A stretch of 64,000 nt of DNA from an uncultured Lutibacter sp. (GTDB lineage Bacteria; Bacteroidota; Bacteroidia; Flavobacteriales; Flavobacteriaceae). How positions within the stretch are numbered: the stretch's first letter is position 1; every line of letters starts with the position of its first letter. The notes beneath the pieces were generated by a model, which searched no databases, was not told where the DNA came from, and saw nothing but the letters and a program-made list of their open reading frames with translations. Positions 54,662-64,000 of this stretch are shown here, piece by piece. The stretch is from contig NZ_CANLRG010000006.1 in the NCBI RefSeq assembly GCF_947493565.1, positions 62,001 to 126,000 of the forward strand. Direction: 5' to 3'. The position numbers were made by a program, and so were the translations under genes.

Positions 54662-54682
54662 AAAGTAATTAATTAAAATTGC

Positions 54683-55429
54683 TTATTTTTTTAAGCGTTG
54701 CCTAGTGGCTTCGTACAAAAAAGCTCCACAAGCTACTGAAACATTTAAAGACTCAATTTCTCCTAGCAAAGGTAATTTGGCTTTATGTTCTACAATTTTC
54801 AAAATTGAAGGATTAATACCTCTATCTTCAGAACCCATTATAATTGCTGTAGGTTTCGTTAAATTTATATCATAAATTAAATGATCAGTTTTCTCGGTAG
54901 CAGCTACAATTTGTATATCTGCAGCTTGAAATTGAAAAATGGCATCTTTAATATGATCAACCTTACAAATAGGAATTTTAAAAGCAGCTCCAGCAGAGGT
55001 TTTAATAGTATCTGCACTTATGGGTGCGTTTCCTTGTTTTTGAATAACAATACCATTGACTCCTGTACACTCAGCGGTTCTAATAATAGCTCCAAAATTT
55101 CTTACATCGGATAATTGATCTAAAAGTAAAAATAAAGGAGTAGGAGTATGCTCTAAAGTTTGGTAAATTAAACTATCTAGTTCTACAAAATCAATTGGGG
55201 AAGTTTGTGCAATAACGCCTTGGTGATTACTGTTTTTTGATAATCTATTTAGTTTTTCAATAGGCACGTAACTTGTTGCTATGTTATTACTTTTTATTAG
55301 CGTGTTTAATTCTGAAAATAAAGAACCGCTTAACCCTTTTTGTAAATATATTTTACTAATAGTTTGACCAGCATTTATTGCTTCAATAATTGCTCTAATG
55401 CCAAATATTTTTGAAATTTCATTTTCCAT
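54683..55429 (-). CDS. rlmB: 23S rRNA (guanosine-2251-2'-O)-methyltransferase RlmB (SpoU/TrmH family)
   Basis: A 248-residue SPOUT methyltransferase. The N-terminal L30e-like substrate-binding domain (~1-75; KIFGIRAIIEAINAG, NHQGVIAQ) precedes the SpoU catalytic domain. That domain has motif 1 LLLDQLSDVRNFGAIIRTAE (~97-116), motif 2 IIMGSEDRGIN (~195-205) and motif 3 LPLLGEIESLNVSVACGAFL (~215-234). The knotted C-terminus binds SAM. It methylates 23S rRNA at the peptidyl-transferase loop. Some Bacteroidota annotations use the general name TrmH-family methyltransferase. Confidence 0.9.
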   Translation of the reverse strand: MENEISKIFGIRAIIEAINAGQTISKIYLQKGLSGSLFSELNTLIKSNNIATSYVPIEKLNRLSKNSNHQGVIAQTSPIDFVELDSLIYQTLEHTPTPLFLLLDQLSDVRNFGAIIRTAECTGVNGIVIQKQGNAPISADTIKTSAGAAFKIPICKVDHIKDAIFQFQAADIQIVAATEKTDHLIYDINLTKPTAIIMGSEDRGINPSILKIVEHKAKLPLLGEIESLNVSVACGAFLYEATRQRLKK

Positions 55430-55433
55430 GATG

Positions 55434-55441
55434 CAAATGTA
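55434..55441 (-). promoter_or_regulatory. Putative -7 promoter element for rlmB
   Basis: On the minus strand the bases read TACATTTG, a TAnnTTTG match ending 4 bp before the rlmB ATG. This implies a leaderless or near-leaderless transcript. Confidence 0.38.
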
Positions 55442-55450
55442 TGTAAAATA

Positions 55451-55478
55451 AAAAAACCACCGCTATAGCGGTGGTTTT
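55451..55478 (-). terminator. Terminator of the SusC/SusD pair at 55498-60051
   Basis: AAAACCACCGCTA and TAGCGGTGGTTTT form a perfect 13-bp inverted repeat (55453-55478). On the minus strand it is followed by a T-run. It is 20 bp after the SusD stop and also insulates rlmB. Confidence 0.88.
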
Positions 55479-55497
55479 ATATTTTAAATAAATAAAA

Positions 55498-56922
55498 TTA
55501 TCTGTTGGCATTTACGCTTTCATCAATAAAATCATTTGAATCAATTTCATCTTGTGGGATCTTCAAGAAGAATTTTTTATCATCCGGAAGTAAATTTGCA
55601 GCTGAGCCAACTCTATGATTTCCAGTACGAGTTATACCTCTTCTATAACGCTTAGCATCAAACCATTCAACACCTATCTCAGCATATAATTCTTTTCTTC
55701 TTTCTACTAAAATTTCTTCTAATAAATCAGCGCCTGTATTTGTAGATTTAACAGCATTCATATCTCTGTTTGATTGAAGAGCCCATAATAAATCATGTGC
55801 TCCTTGAGGGTCACCATTGTAGTATTTTGCTTCAGCCTCAACTAAAATCATTTCAGCTGTTCTTATTATAGGGTGATCAGCATCAAAAGTAAAAGCAAAT
55901 TTTGTAGTAATATTATGTCTATAGTCATTTTCAGGAACACCATAACCATTCTCAAACATATTTCTAACATCTGTTGGAGAAAATAGAGCTACAAAATCAT
56001 TATTGAAAAATGTACCTTGGTATGATAAAACATAATGATCAGCATGTGAATGTGGAGCACCCCAATAATAATTTGATTGATCTGTACTTTGAGGGCTTCC
56101 CCATATCCATTCTACATTACCAAGATCATTAAATCCATTTTGATAACTAGCCGCATCTAATACACTACTAGGGTTTCCACCATAAGCAGCTCTAGCAGCA
56201 GTTTCAGCACCTGACCAATTACCAAGAACTTGATAAACTCTAGCCAAAATACCATTTGCAACAGCTTTATTTATGTAAGATTTTCCTAATCTTGTTTCAG
56301 GTAGATCAGCAACAGCTGTTGTTAAATCTGATAGAATAAGATCATACATTTCTTGTAGTGTTGTCATTGGTTTACCTTCTAAAGATAATTCTGTATAAAT
56401 AGGAGGTGCTGGTAATGTTGGATCATAAGAATATGTGTGTTGAAACTCCATTGCTAGTTGAAAATAGAATAATGCTCTTAAAGCTTTACCTTGACCTATC
56501 AATTCTTTTTTGTCGATATCTGATAATTCACTAGCAGCTACACCATTAATAAGAGTATTTGTTTGATTAATTACATCGTAACAAAATTTCCAAGTAAAAT
56601 TAGTTCTTCTGTAAGTAGGTTCTCTATTGTCATTAGCATAATCATATAGAAACCACGTTGCTCTTTGGATTATATCGTTTCCTTTTACGGAACGCGCATA
56701 ATAAATAGAGTTTAATCCAGCAGAATCATTATCAGTATATTGAGATCTTAACAATCTCATCATGCCTGAAATAAATGCTTCAGCACCAGTTCTTGATCCA
56801 AAAATAACATCTGATGTTACCGCATCTGTTGGAGCAGGATCGTTTAAATAATCTTTACCACAGCTTACCACGAACATTGTGCTAAAGAATACAATTGATA
56901 ATTTTATAAATGTTTTTTTCAT
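55498..56922 (-). CDS. RagB/SusD family nutrient-uptake lipoprotein
   Basis: The 474-residue lipoprotein (signal ends TMFVVSC) has the SusD layout. The N-terminal SusD-like domain has YLNDPAPTDAVTSDVIFGS, then YDVINQTNTLI, GQGKALRALFYFQLAMEF and YTELSLEGKPM. The C-terminal RagB/SusD region has RTAEMILVEAEAKYYNGD, EEILVERRKELYAEIGVEWFDAKRYRRG and FLKIPQDEID. It binds glycan at the surface and caps its SusC partner, encoded 15 bp upstream. No enzymes accompany the pair in the window, so the substrate is unknown. Confidence 0.93.
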   Translation of the reverse strand: MKKTFIKLSIVFFSTMFVVSCGKDYLNDPAPTDAVTSDVIFGSRTGAEAFISGMMRLLRSQYTDNDSAGLNSIYYARSVKGNDIIQRATWFLYDYANDNREPTYRRTNFTWKFCYDVINQTNTLINGVAASELSDIDKKELIGQGKALRALFYFQLAMEFQHTYSYDPTLPAPPIYTELSLEGKPMTTLQEMYDLILSDLTTAVADLPETRLGKSYINKAVANGILARVYQVLGNWSGAETAARAAYGGNPSSVLDAASYQNGFNDLGNVEWIWGSPQSTDQSNYYWGAPHSHADHYVLSYQGTFFNNDFVALFSPTDVRNMFENGYGVPENDYRHNITTKFAFTFDADHPIIRTAEMILVEAEAKYYNGDPQGAHDLLWALQSNRDMNAVKSTNTGADLLEEILVERRKELYAEIGVEWFDAKRYRRGITRTGNHRVGSAANLLPDDKKFFLKIPQDEIDSNDFIDESVNANR

Positions 56923-56937
56923 GATTCTTTAATTTTT

Positions 56938-59900
56938 TTAAAATTCTAAATTTAATCCAAAAGACATAATTCTTTGATTGTATGATCTAGCATTAGTTGT
57001 ACCAGAAATACTTTGCTCAGGATCTATACCTTTATGACTCGCAAAAGTTAACAAATTGTCTCCTTGGAAGAATACTCTTAACTTAGAAACCCCAATTTTA
57101 CCTGTTATACTCTCAGGAATATTATAACCAAAGTTTAAAGCTTTTAATCTCACATAGTTGTTCTTAAATAAAAACCTTGTAGAAGTACTATTAAAATCAT
57201 TATTTGATTGTAGGAGTAATGGAACATCAGTTACATCTCCAGGGTTTTGCCAACGATCAATTAAATCAGGCGAAGCAGATCTACCAGGACTCTCAAAACC
57301 AGACATTAAACCAGCATAAGTAGAATCATAGATATATGATCCAAAGCTAAAATTGAATAGTAAATTTAAATCAAAGTCACCTACTCTTACATAGTTTGTT
57401 AAACCACCAATCACGTCAGGTAATGAAGATTTTCCAACATAGTTTCTACTCGCATCAGCATATACCTCTGTAGTTGTTTGTTCTCCAGTAGGGTTTCCTT
57501 CAGTATCTAATACATCTTTGTACCACATAGCATATCCATTATCTGGGTTTACACCTGCATATTCACGAATATAAAATTCGTATAAAGATTTACCAACTTC
57601 CCATCTTTTTGTTCCATTAATAAAGCCATCTTGAGTAAGTTCTGTAACTTCGTTTTTGTCAAAAGAGAAATTTAAACTTGTAGTCCATTCAAAATTATCT
57701 TTTTGAATATTACGTGAATTTATAGAAAACTCCCATCCATAGTTTTTTACAGAACCAATATTAGTCTTGATACTTTCGTTTCCAGTAGAAGGAGCCAAAG
57801 GTTTATCATAAATTAAATCTACTGATTCTTTAGAGTAATAATCAATTCCTAAAGAAATTTTATCATCTAAAAATCTAATATCAGCACCAAAGTTTGAGGA
57901 TGCAGTTTTTTCCCATTTTAGGAATGGGTCTGCTACACCACCTAATAATACACCAGTGTTGTCTAATTGATTCCAACCTGTATTAAATAATTGTTTATAA
58001 GGGAAATAACCAATACCTCTATTATTTCCTAATTCACCATATGAAGCTTTTAATTTTAAGAAGCTAATTACTTCATTATTTGCTAAAAATTCTTCATCAG
58101 AAACTACCCAAGATCCACCAACTGAGAAGAAATTACCCCAGCGTACTGACTCGTCAAATCTTGAAGAACCATCTGTTCTAAAAGTACCTTCTAAATAGTA
58201 TTTATTTTGATAATTGTAAGCAACTCTTCCTAAAATACTCTCTAATCGTTCTTCAGTAAGGTATCCACTAACATTTTCAGGAGTAGTACTACCATTTAAA
58301 ACTTTTACATTAGGTAAAAAGCCAACACCTTGTGCACCTAAAGCATCTATTTTTAATTTATTAGATTCGTGAATAGCATCAATGCTAAGGTTATGGTCAC
58401 CAAATGATTTTGTATAATTTAACTGGTTTTGTAAAACAATGGTTGTTGTAATATCTCTATCTTGAGAAACTCTACCTCCTACGTTTGCAGCATAACCAAA
58501 TTCATTGTGAACATAGTTATATCCATCATATAAATATCTTTCATAAGAAAGGTTAGTTTTAAATGATAATTCATCTGTAAATTGAATTTTGGCATACCCA
58601 TTTGCTGTAAAATTATCACGATTATTTAAAACATCATAATTTGTTAAGGCCCCAACAGCATTTTCACCACTTAAAGCAGGTCTTGATCCATTTAAAGCTT
58701 GCACTAAATTATTACCATAATCAAAAATTGGCTTTCCAAAATTATCATATATTAAAGCTCCAGTTTCATCTCTTCTATATAAAGGATAAACAGATGGTAC
58801 TGTAAAAATCCATTGAGTTGCACTTTGATATGAACTACCAGATTGTGTTGGGTAATTTTGTGTAGAAGTTGTATATGATGTATTAAAACCTATATTTAAC
58901 CAATCTGTTAATTTACTATCAACATTTACCCTTGTTGAAATACGTTCAAATTCAGAAGTTTCAATAGACCCTTCTTGATTTAGGTAGTTAGCACCTACAT
59001 AATAGGACGTATTAGCACTACCACCAGAAATTGATAAACTATGTTCATGTCTAATAGCTGCATCATTAAACAAATGTGAAGCCCAGTCTGTATCCCATAA
59101 CTTATTTGTAGTCACTAAATTACCATTAGCATCAACAGGATTAGCAACACCATAAGGGTTATAGCCTAAAGCAGAAATTAAATCATTAGATGCATTTGTA
59201 CCAGCTTGAGCAGCTGTTTGACCACTAACATATTGGTTTGAGTTTCTAATAGCTTCCCAAGTATACGTCATGTAAGTATCTGTATCTAATAAATCATGAT
59301 AATCAACTGCTTGGTCAGCAAAACCTAGAGAAGATTTAATACTAATCTTTGTAGGTGAATCTATTCGACCTTTTTTAGTTGTAATTAAAATTACACCATT
59401 AGCACCTCTAGAACCATATAACGCCGTTGAAGAAGCATCTTTTAAAACATTTAAAGATTCAATTTGATCAGGACTAATAGTATTTAAGTTACCATTAAAA
59501 GCCGCACCATCAACTACAATTAACGGTTCTTGTTCAGCATTAATTGAACCAATACCACGAATTCTAATTGTAGCATTATCACCAGGTTGACCACCTGAAC
59601 TGATAATATTTACACCTGGTACACTTCCTTGTAAAGCGCTAGTAACAGAAGTTACTTGTTGTTTTTCAATTACATCAGAATCAACAACAGTTACTGCACC
59701 AACAATTGACTTTTTAGTTTGTTGACCATAAGCAACTACAACTACTTCCTCAAGAAGGTTATTTGCTTCTAGTGTCACATTAATTGTATTGGCATTACCA
59801 ACTGTTCTTTCAACAGTATTCATGCCTACATAGCTGAAGACGATTACATCTCCAACGCTAGCTTTTAAGGTAAACTTACCATCAAAATCAGTTTGAGTAC

Positions 59901-60051
59901 CATTAGTTGTACCTTTAACAATAACATTTACTCCAGGTAAAGGACCTGTTTCATCCGAAACAGTACCTGAAATCGTTTTTTCTTGGGCAAAAGAAATTTG
60001 CACCATTAACGCTAATAGAAGCGTTAAAATTCCATTAAACTTTGTTTTCAT
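56938..60051 (-). CDS. SusC/RagA-type TonB-dependent outer-membrane transporter (second pair)
   Basis: I choose the ATG at 60051 (MKTKFNGIL) because it gives a normal signal peptide cleaved near ISFAQ; an ATG ten codons upstream is possible. The ~1037-residue protein has the carboxypeptidase-regulatory-like domain (TISGTVSDETGPLPGVNVIV), a plug with QGSVPGVNIISSGGQPGDNA, EPLIVVDGA and DASSTALYGSRGANGVILITT, and a 22-strand barrel ending RIMSFGLNLEF. It pairs with the SusD protein downstream. No anti-sigma or regulator gene is linked. Confidence 0.94.
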   Translation of the reverse strand: MKTKFNGILTLLLALMVQISFAQEKTISGTVSDETGPLPGVNVIVKGTTNGTQTDFDGKFTLKASVGDVIVFSYVGMNTVERTVGNANTINVTLEANNLLEEVVVVAYGQQTKKSIVGAVTVVDSDVIEKQQVTSVTSALQGSVPGVNIISSGGQPGDNATIRIRGIGSINAEQEPLIVVDGAAFNGNLNTISPDQIESLNVLKDASSTALYGSRGANGVILITTKKGRIDSPTKISIKSSLGFADQAVDYHDLLDTDTYMTYTWEAIRNSNQYVSGQTAAQAGTNASNDLISALGYNPYGVANPVDANGNLVTTNKLWDTDWASHLFNDAAIRHEHSLSISGGSANTSYYVGANYLNQEGSIETSEFERISTRVNVDSKLTDWLNIGFNTSYTTSTQNYPTQSGSSYQSATQWIFTVPSVYPLYRRDETGALIYDNFGKPIFDYGNNLVQALNGSRPALSGENAVGALTNYDVLNNRDNFTANGYAKIQFTDELSFKTNLSYERYLYDGYNYVHNEFGYAANVGGRVSQDRDITTTIVLQNQLNYTKSFGDHNLSIDAIHESNKLKIDALGAQGVGFLPNVKVLNGSTTPENVSGYLTEERLESILGRVAYNYQNKYYLEGTFRTDGSSRFDESVRWGNFFSVGGSWVVSDEEFLANNEVISFLKLKASYGELGNNRGIGYFPYKQLFNTGWNQLDNTGVLLGGVADPFLKWEKTASSNFGADIRFLDDKISLGIDYYSKESVDLIYDKPLAPSTGNESIKTNIGSVKNYGWEFSINSRNIQKDNFEWTTSLNFSFDKNEVTELTQDGFINGTKRWEVGKSLYEFYIREYAGVNPDNGYAMWYKDVLDTEGNPTGEQTTTEVYADASRNYVGKSSLPDVIGGLTNYVRVGDFDLNLLFNFSFGSYIYDSTYAGLMSGFESPGRSASPDLIDRWQNPGDVTDVPLLLQSNNDFNSTSTRFLFKNNYVRLKALNFGYNIPESITGKIGVSKLRVFFQGDNLLTFASHKGIDPEQSISGTTNARSYNQRIMSFGLNLEF

Positions 60052-60267
60052 TGTAAAATTGTTTGAATTAATTTTTGTCAAAAATCATAAATTATAATCA
60101 TAATACCTAATTAATTGTTAAAATTAACATAAGAAAATGTTATTTTTTATGAGATATTATTTAGTAGATGTTAATTTTTAAAAAGGGTTGCGTTAAGTTT
60201 AACATAGAAATTAATCGGTAAAACTATTTTGTATAATATATACTTTAAACGTTGATTTTAAGACAAA

Positions 60268-60298
60268 AAAAACCTATGAGTGAAACTCATAGGTTTTT
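60268..60298 (-). terminator. Terminator of the rightmost SusC/SusD pair
   Basis: AAAAACCTATGAGT (60268-60281) pairs with ACTCATAGGTTTTT (60285-60298) around a GAA loop. On the minus strand a T-run follows. It lies 23 bp after the SusD stop at 60321. Confidence 0.88.
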
Positions 60299-60320
60299 AT
60301 AGTTTAAATTATTAAAAATT

Positions 60321-61757
60321 CTAGTTTCCTACACCAACAATGTCCCAAAAGACTCTTGAAGATTTTAAATCACCTCCCATTGCAGCGCTTGCAGCTTCAT
60401 AATTTGCACCATTCACATCAGCATCATCATTTCCATAAATGTATCTTCTTGGAACTGGTTCTCCAGAGATAGCAGGTCTTGTCATCGTGTTTGGATAATC
60501 TAGCATTCTCCATGAACTCCACGCTTCAAATCCTCTTCCGTATAAAGCAATGTATTTTTGGTTACCTATCACTTCTTTCCAGCTTGATCCTGCTGTATTA
60601 TATGCAACGCTTGTTTGTGCTATATAAGTATCAGCGTCTCCTTCTGATCCTCCCCAATAGATAATTGAAGCTTTTACACCTTCATTATAGTACATTTCAG
60701 CATCACCAGAAATTAAGTTTCTTTCAACCGCTTCAGCTAATAAAAATTGCACTTCATCGTAGCTCATTAAAATACCCTCTAAATCAGGGGTATGCCATAA
60801 GTCACCAATATGAGTATAATCTGTGTAAGAAGACCCAACGCCATAAGTAGCTCCAATATAAGGATCTTTATTATCTGCCATAAATACAGAAGCTCTAGGA
60901 TCATTTAAAGGTGTAATGATATCTACAAAAGTATTTGCAAGTATAAAGTCATTACGTCCAGATTGAACTAAACTTGTCCATACTGGGTTAGTATTTGGTG
61001 GGCTTACTTCAAAAGGGAATGCAGCATTGTCACTTGAAGAAGTAAAGACACCTGCAGCAACAGCTTGGCTAGCTAGCTGTGAAGATCTTGAAGAATCAAA
61101 ATCTGCAGTACGAACAGCCATTCTTAATTTTATAGAGTTTCCAAATTTTTTCCATTGTGAAATATCTCCATTATAAAGTAAATCAGCGGTACCAAATGAA
61201 TCTCCAGAACTTAATTGAGAAAGTGCAGCATCTAAACGGGCAAATAAATCGGCATATATTGCTACATCATCATCATAGACAGGTAATAAATTATCTACTC
61301 CTTGTAAAGCTTCAGAATATGGAATATCACCATAAGTATCTACCAAAATATGCCAAACAAAAACTTGCATTATTTCTGCAACAGCTAACTGATTAGTTTT
61401 TGTAGTTGCATCAATAAATTGATCTTCATTTATGATTCTTTTTGCTTCATTAATGTCCATTAAAACATCTCTATATAAATATAGGAAAAAATTACCTCCA
61501 ATATCTCTACCTGTAAGGTCGTAATTTACTTCGTCAGTATATTGAGTTTCTGTCCAATATTGAGCAAATAACTTAAAGATATTGTAGTTTACACTGGTGC
61601 TTGTCATTCTTAAAGCAAGGTCTCTTTGAGAGCTGGTTATTAAATACCCAGCAGGAACTTCACTTGGATTCTTATCATCCACGTTCCATCCTTCAAAATC
61701 CTCACATGAAGAAAATGTGATGCCTATAAGAAAGGCTATTATAAATATTTTTTTCAT
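60321..61757 (-). CDS. SusD-like (SusD/RagB_2) lipoprotein
   Basis: A 478-residue lipoprotein (signal ends TFSSC with acidic EDFEGW after the Cys). It is of the SusD-like_2 type: WNVDDKNPSEVPAGYLITSSQRD, WTETQYTDEVNYD, MDINEAKRII, VFVWHILVDTYGDIPYSEA, SIKLRMAVRTADFDS, then VQFLLAEAVERNLI and QKYIALYGRGFEAWSSWRML. This type differs from the classical RagB/SusD at 55498 and resembles the SusD of the N-glycan locus in fold class. It pairs with the truncated SusC 11 bp upstream. Confidence 0.92.
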   Translation of the reverse strand: MKKIFIIAFLIGITFSSCEDFEGWNVDDKNPSEVPAGYLITSSQRDLALRMTSTSVNYNIFKLFAQYWTETQYTDEVNYDLTGRDIGGNFFLYLYRDVLMDINEAKRIINEDQFIDATTKTNQLAVAEIMQVFVWHILVDTYGDIPYSEALQGVDNLLPVYDDDVAIYADLFARLDAALSQLSSGDSFGTADLLYNGDISQWKKFGNSIKLRMAVRTADFDSSRSSQLASQAVAAGVFTSSSDNAAFPFEVSPPNTNPVWTSLVQSGRNDFILANTFVDIITPLNDPRASVFMADNKDPYIGATYGVGSSYTDYTHIGDLWHTPDLEGILMSYDEVQFLLAEAVERNLISGDAEMYYNEGVKASIIYWGGSEGDADTYIAQTSVAYNTAGSSWKEVIGNQKYIALYGRGFEAWSSWRMLDYPNTMTRPAISGEPVPRRYIYGNDDADVNGANYEAASAAMGGDLKSSRVFWDIVGVGN

Positions 61758-61768
61758 TTTTTCTATTT

Positions 61769-64000
61769 TTAAAATTCTAATTTAACACTAAATCCATAAT
61801 CTTTAGTAGATGGATATGCACCTGACTGATAACCTTGAACATTACCAGAGCTTAAACCAGCTTCAGGATCTCCATAAGGTAAAGATTTGTCAATAATCCA
61901 TAAGTTTCTCCCAATTGCAGTAAATGTTAAATTTTGGATAAAACTATTGCTTAGGTATTTTTTAGGAAGAGTGTAAGCTAATGATACTTCTCTTAGCTTT
62001 ACAAATCCAGCATCATATACATGTTGAGCATTTACAGCTTTTGACCATCCAAGTGCATGTGCATAATAGTCCATTCTAGCTCTTGTTGTATTAGGACTAC
62101 CATCAGCATTAACACCATCTAATAAGATTCCTCCTCCTTCTGATATAGGAAGACGCATAGGGTTTCCTAATTCGTTATTTCCAGCAGTTTCAGGATATAA
62201 ACCTGTACCCATACCATACCAAGTATCTAATGAAAATACATGACCTCCTTTTTGCATATCAATTAAGAAACTAAAAGAGAAGTCTTTATATTTAAAGCTG
62301 TTACTAATACCACCTTTCCAGTCTGCTTGGAAAGATCCTAAGTCTTCATTAGGACCAGATTTTACATATGCTCCGTTATCTCCAACAATTTTTCCTCCAT
62401 TTTCATGGAAAACATAATTTGTACCTTTAATCATACCATAAGGTTCACCTACAGTTGCATTTATTGACACACCTCCTTGTAAAGATGCTAATTGAAGATT
62501 GTCAAGTCCAGAAGCTAAAGAAAGTACTTCACTCTTATTTTTACCCCAATTTACATTTACTCTCCATTCGAAATTGTTGTTTTTAATTGGAGAACCTGAT
62601 AATGCTAATTCGATACCTTTATTTTGAATTTCACCAGCATTTAACCATTGTCCTGTATAACCAATAGCAGGTGTTACAGAAACAGGGGTTAATAAATCAG
62701 TAGATTTTTTATCATAAAAAGATACATCAAATCCTAATCTATTGTTTGCAAATTTCATCTCTAAACCTATCTCCGCTTCATTTGATTCCTCATTAGTTAA
62801 ATTAGAGTTGTTGTTTGTTGAAGGTAAAGATGCAGATGCGTTTCCTCCTACAGGAGTGTTTAAATCGTAAGTGTTATATACTGATAAAGCTTGTGCAGCA
62901 TTACCGGTCTTAGCATAACCTACTCTTAATTTACCAAAAGATATAAAATTAGCATTTAATAATTTAGAAAATACTAAACTACCTGATATTCCATAGTAAT
63001 CATATTCGTTATCATTTTGAGGTAAAGTGGATGCAATATCTCTTCTGTATGAACCTTCAACAAATAATAAACTTTTATAACCTAAAGAAAGGTTTACATA
63101 ATATCCATCTACACCTTTTAAGAACTCTCTTTGAGTTGGTGCTAAAATAGCATTTGCGGAGTTACTCAAAGAGTATAAACCATCAACATTGATTCCTCCA
63201 TTAGTAGAAGCAAATAAAGTTGAGTATTTTTGTCTCATTATGTTTGTTCCTATTACAGCTGCTAAATTAATATCTTCATTAAGATCTTTATTAATGTTAA
63301 ACATAAAGTCATAATTATTTTCTGTAAATGACTCATTAAAGATACTGTAATTTGAAACTGCAGTACTGTTGTTATTAATACGTTCTTCTTGATTTCCTGC
63401 ATAAGTATCTAAAGAAGCTCTTGCTAATATAGATAACCAATCATTTATCTCGTAATTTAATGAAACATTTCCGAAGACACGATTTCTTAAATCTGTTTCA
63501 TAATTTTCATATCTCATAAAATATACGTTGTCATGATAAATAGCGTGTAAATCATGATTGATATAAGAAGTATTCCAAGTGATGTTATCTCGTGTTGCAA
63601 AATAAGCTTCTTTTTGTTGTTGAACATCAACATTTGTTTGCCACCATTGTTTGGCTGTTTGCATAAAGTTTTGGGAGTCGTATCCAGTTCCATAGCGTCC
63701 TTTACCTTTAGTTTTAACATAAGTAACTTTGGCATTAGCTGTTAATTTATCAGTTAATTTATAGCTAGCTCCAAAATCAACATTGTCTCTTTTGATTTCA
63801 CTATTAGGCATAATACCGGTCTGGTTCAGTTTTGTATAAGCAAGTCTAAATGTTCCTTTTTCATTTGAACCATCAAGTGCAACACTATTAAAAATAGAAG
63901 CACCAGTTTCAAAAACTGAAGCTGGACCATTTTTACCTGCAACCCAAGGAGAAGCTTGTCCATAGGTGTCTAACTGAGGATACCATGAATCCCATTGATA
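61769..64000 (-). CDS. SusC/RagA-type TonB-dependent transporter (C-terminal part, cut by right edge)
   Basis: The open frame continues without a stop from 61769 to the window edge, so the gene extends beyond 64000 and its plug and signal peptide are not visible. The 744 codons seen are the barrel region: ASPWVAGKNGPASVFETG, then KRDNVDFGASYKLTDKLT, FVEGSYRRDIASTLPQNDNE, NAGEIQNKGIELALSGSPI and the terminal strand YGFSVKLEF. An internal Met at 63811 is not the true start. It is partner of the SusD-like protein 11 bp downstream. Confidence 0.92.
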   Translation of the reverse strand, partial: YQWDSWYPQLDTYGQASPWVAGKNGPASVFETGASIFNSVALDGSNEKGTFRLAYTKLNQTGIMPNSEIKRDNVDFGASYKLTDKLTANAKVTYVKTKGKGRYGTGYDSQNFMQTAKQWWQTNVDVQQQKEAYFATRDNITWNTSYINHDLHAIYHDNVYFMRYENYETDLRNRVFGNVSLNYEINDWLSILARASLDTYAGNQEERINNNSTAVSNYSIFNESFTENNYDFMFNINKDLNEDINLAAVIGTNIMRQKYSTLFASTNGGINVDGLYSLSNSANAILAPTQREFLKGVDGYYVNLSLGYKSLLFVEGSYRRDIASTLPQNDNEYDYYGISGSLVFSKLLNANFISFGKLRVGYAKTGNAAQALSVYNTYDLNTPVGGNASASLPSTNNNSNLTNEESNEAEIGLEMKFANNRLGFDVSFYDKKSTDLLTPVSVTPAIGYTGQWLNAGEIQNKGIELALSGSPIKNNNFEWRVNVNWGKNKSEVLSLASGLDNLQLASLQGGVSINATVGEPYGMIKGTNYVFHENGGKIVGDNGAYVKSGPNEDLGSFQADWKGGISNSFKYKDFSFSFLIDMQKGGHVFSLDTWYGMGTGLYPETAGNNELGNPMRLPISEGGGILLDGVNADGSPNTTRARMDYYAHALGWSKAVNAQHVYDAGFVKLREVSLAYTLPKKYLSNSFIQNLTFTAIGRNLWIIDKSLPYGDPEAGLSSGNVQGYQSGAYPSTKDYGFSVKLEF

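Noticed and set aside
55453-55478. Perfect 26-bp palindrome as a regulator operator of rlmB
   Set aside because: The GC-rich stem followed by a T-run 20 bp after a stop codon fits a terminator better.
63811-64000. Met at 63811 as the true start of the rightmost SusC
   Set aside because: The frame stays open with SusC-like sequence to the window edge, and the plug domain and signal peptide are missing, so the gene is simply cut.

Overview
This is an AT-rich window from a member of the Bacteroidota, almost certainly a marine or environmental Flavobacteriia. The evidence is a type IX secretion adhesin with a PorP/SprF partner, three SusC/SusD pairs, TAnnTTTG-type -7 promoter elements, weak ribosome binding sites and many lipoproteins. 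No tRNA, rRNA, CRISPR array, insertion sequence or prophage is visible.

Left part (1-17114). An alpha-2-macroglobulin-like gene is cut by the left edge. It is followed by a leftward three-gene surface block: a repeat adhesin with a gliding-motility C-terminal domain, a PorP/SprF protein, and an OmpA/PD40 protein. Rightward come mpl (murein peptide recycling) and a small cluster of tandem DUF2249, a haem-copper-oxidase-like membrane protein and a DUF59 Fe-S factor. A Crp/Fnr-like dyad precedes that cluster. Leftward again are trkH-trkA (K+ uptake) and a LytTR response regulator with its LytS-like kinase, which is divergent from the main locus.

Centre (17249-48551). This is a large polysaccharide utilisation locus (PUL) that reads as an N-glycan degradation system. 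Fifteen tightly packed co-directional genes encode four GH92 alpha-mannosidases, an SSS symporter, a GH130 phosphorylase, a CBM9-like protein, a GHL10-like TIM barrel, an aspartylglucosaminidase, a GH20 hexosaminidase, a GH29 fucosidase, a PNGase F, a DUF4838 protein, a GH97 enzyme and an EEP-family phosphoesterase. After a gap of about 870 bp a SusC/SusD pair and a strong terminator follow. Inferred flow: PNGase F releases glycans from glycoproteins; GH29, GH92 and GH20 trim them; Man-GlcNAc is imported by the symporter and phosphorolysed by cytoplasmic GH130; the asparaginase handles GlcNAc-Asn stubs. The most interesting detail is the third GH92. It has Gln (HGNQP) where its two closest paralogues have the catalytic-acid Glu (HGNEP), a change associated with hydrolysis of mannose-1-phosphate linkages. 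With the EEP phosphoesterase in the same operon, this suggests the locus handles mannosyl-phosphorylated N-glycans.

Right part (48583-64000). Housekeeping genes follow: radC, a polysaccharide-deacetylase-like protein, a YjjG-type HAD phosphatase, a secreted unknown, rarA, a rhomboid protease and rlmB. Two adjacent leftward SusC/SusD pairs end the window, each closed by a hairpin terminator; the last SusC is cut by the right edge.
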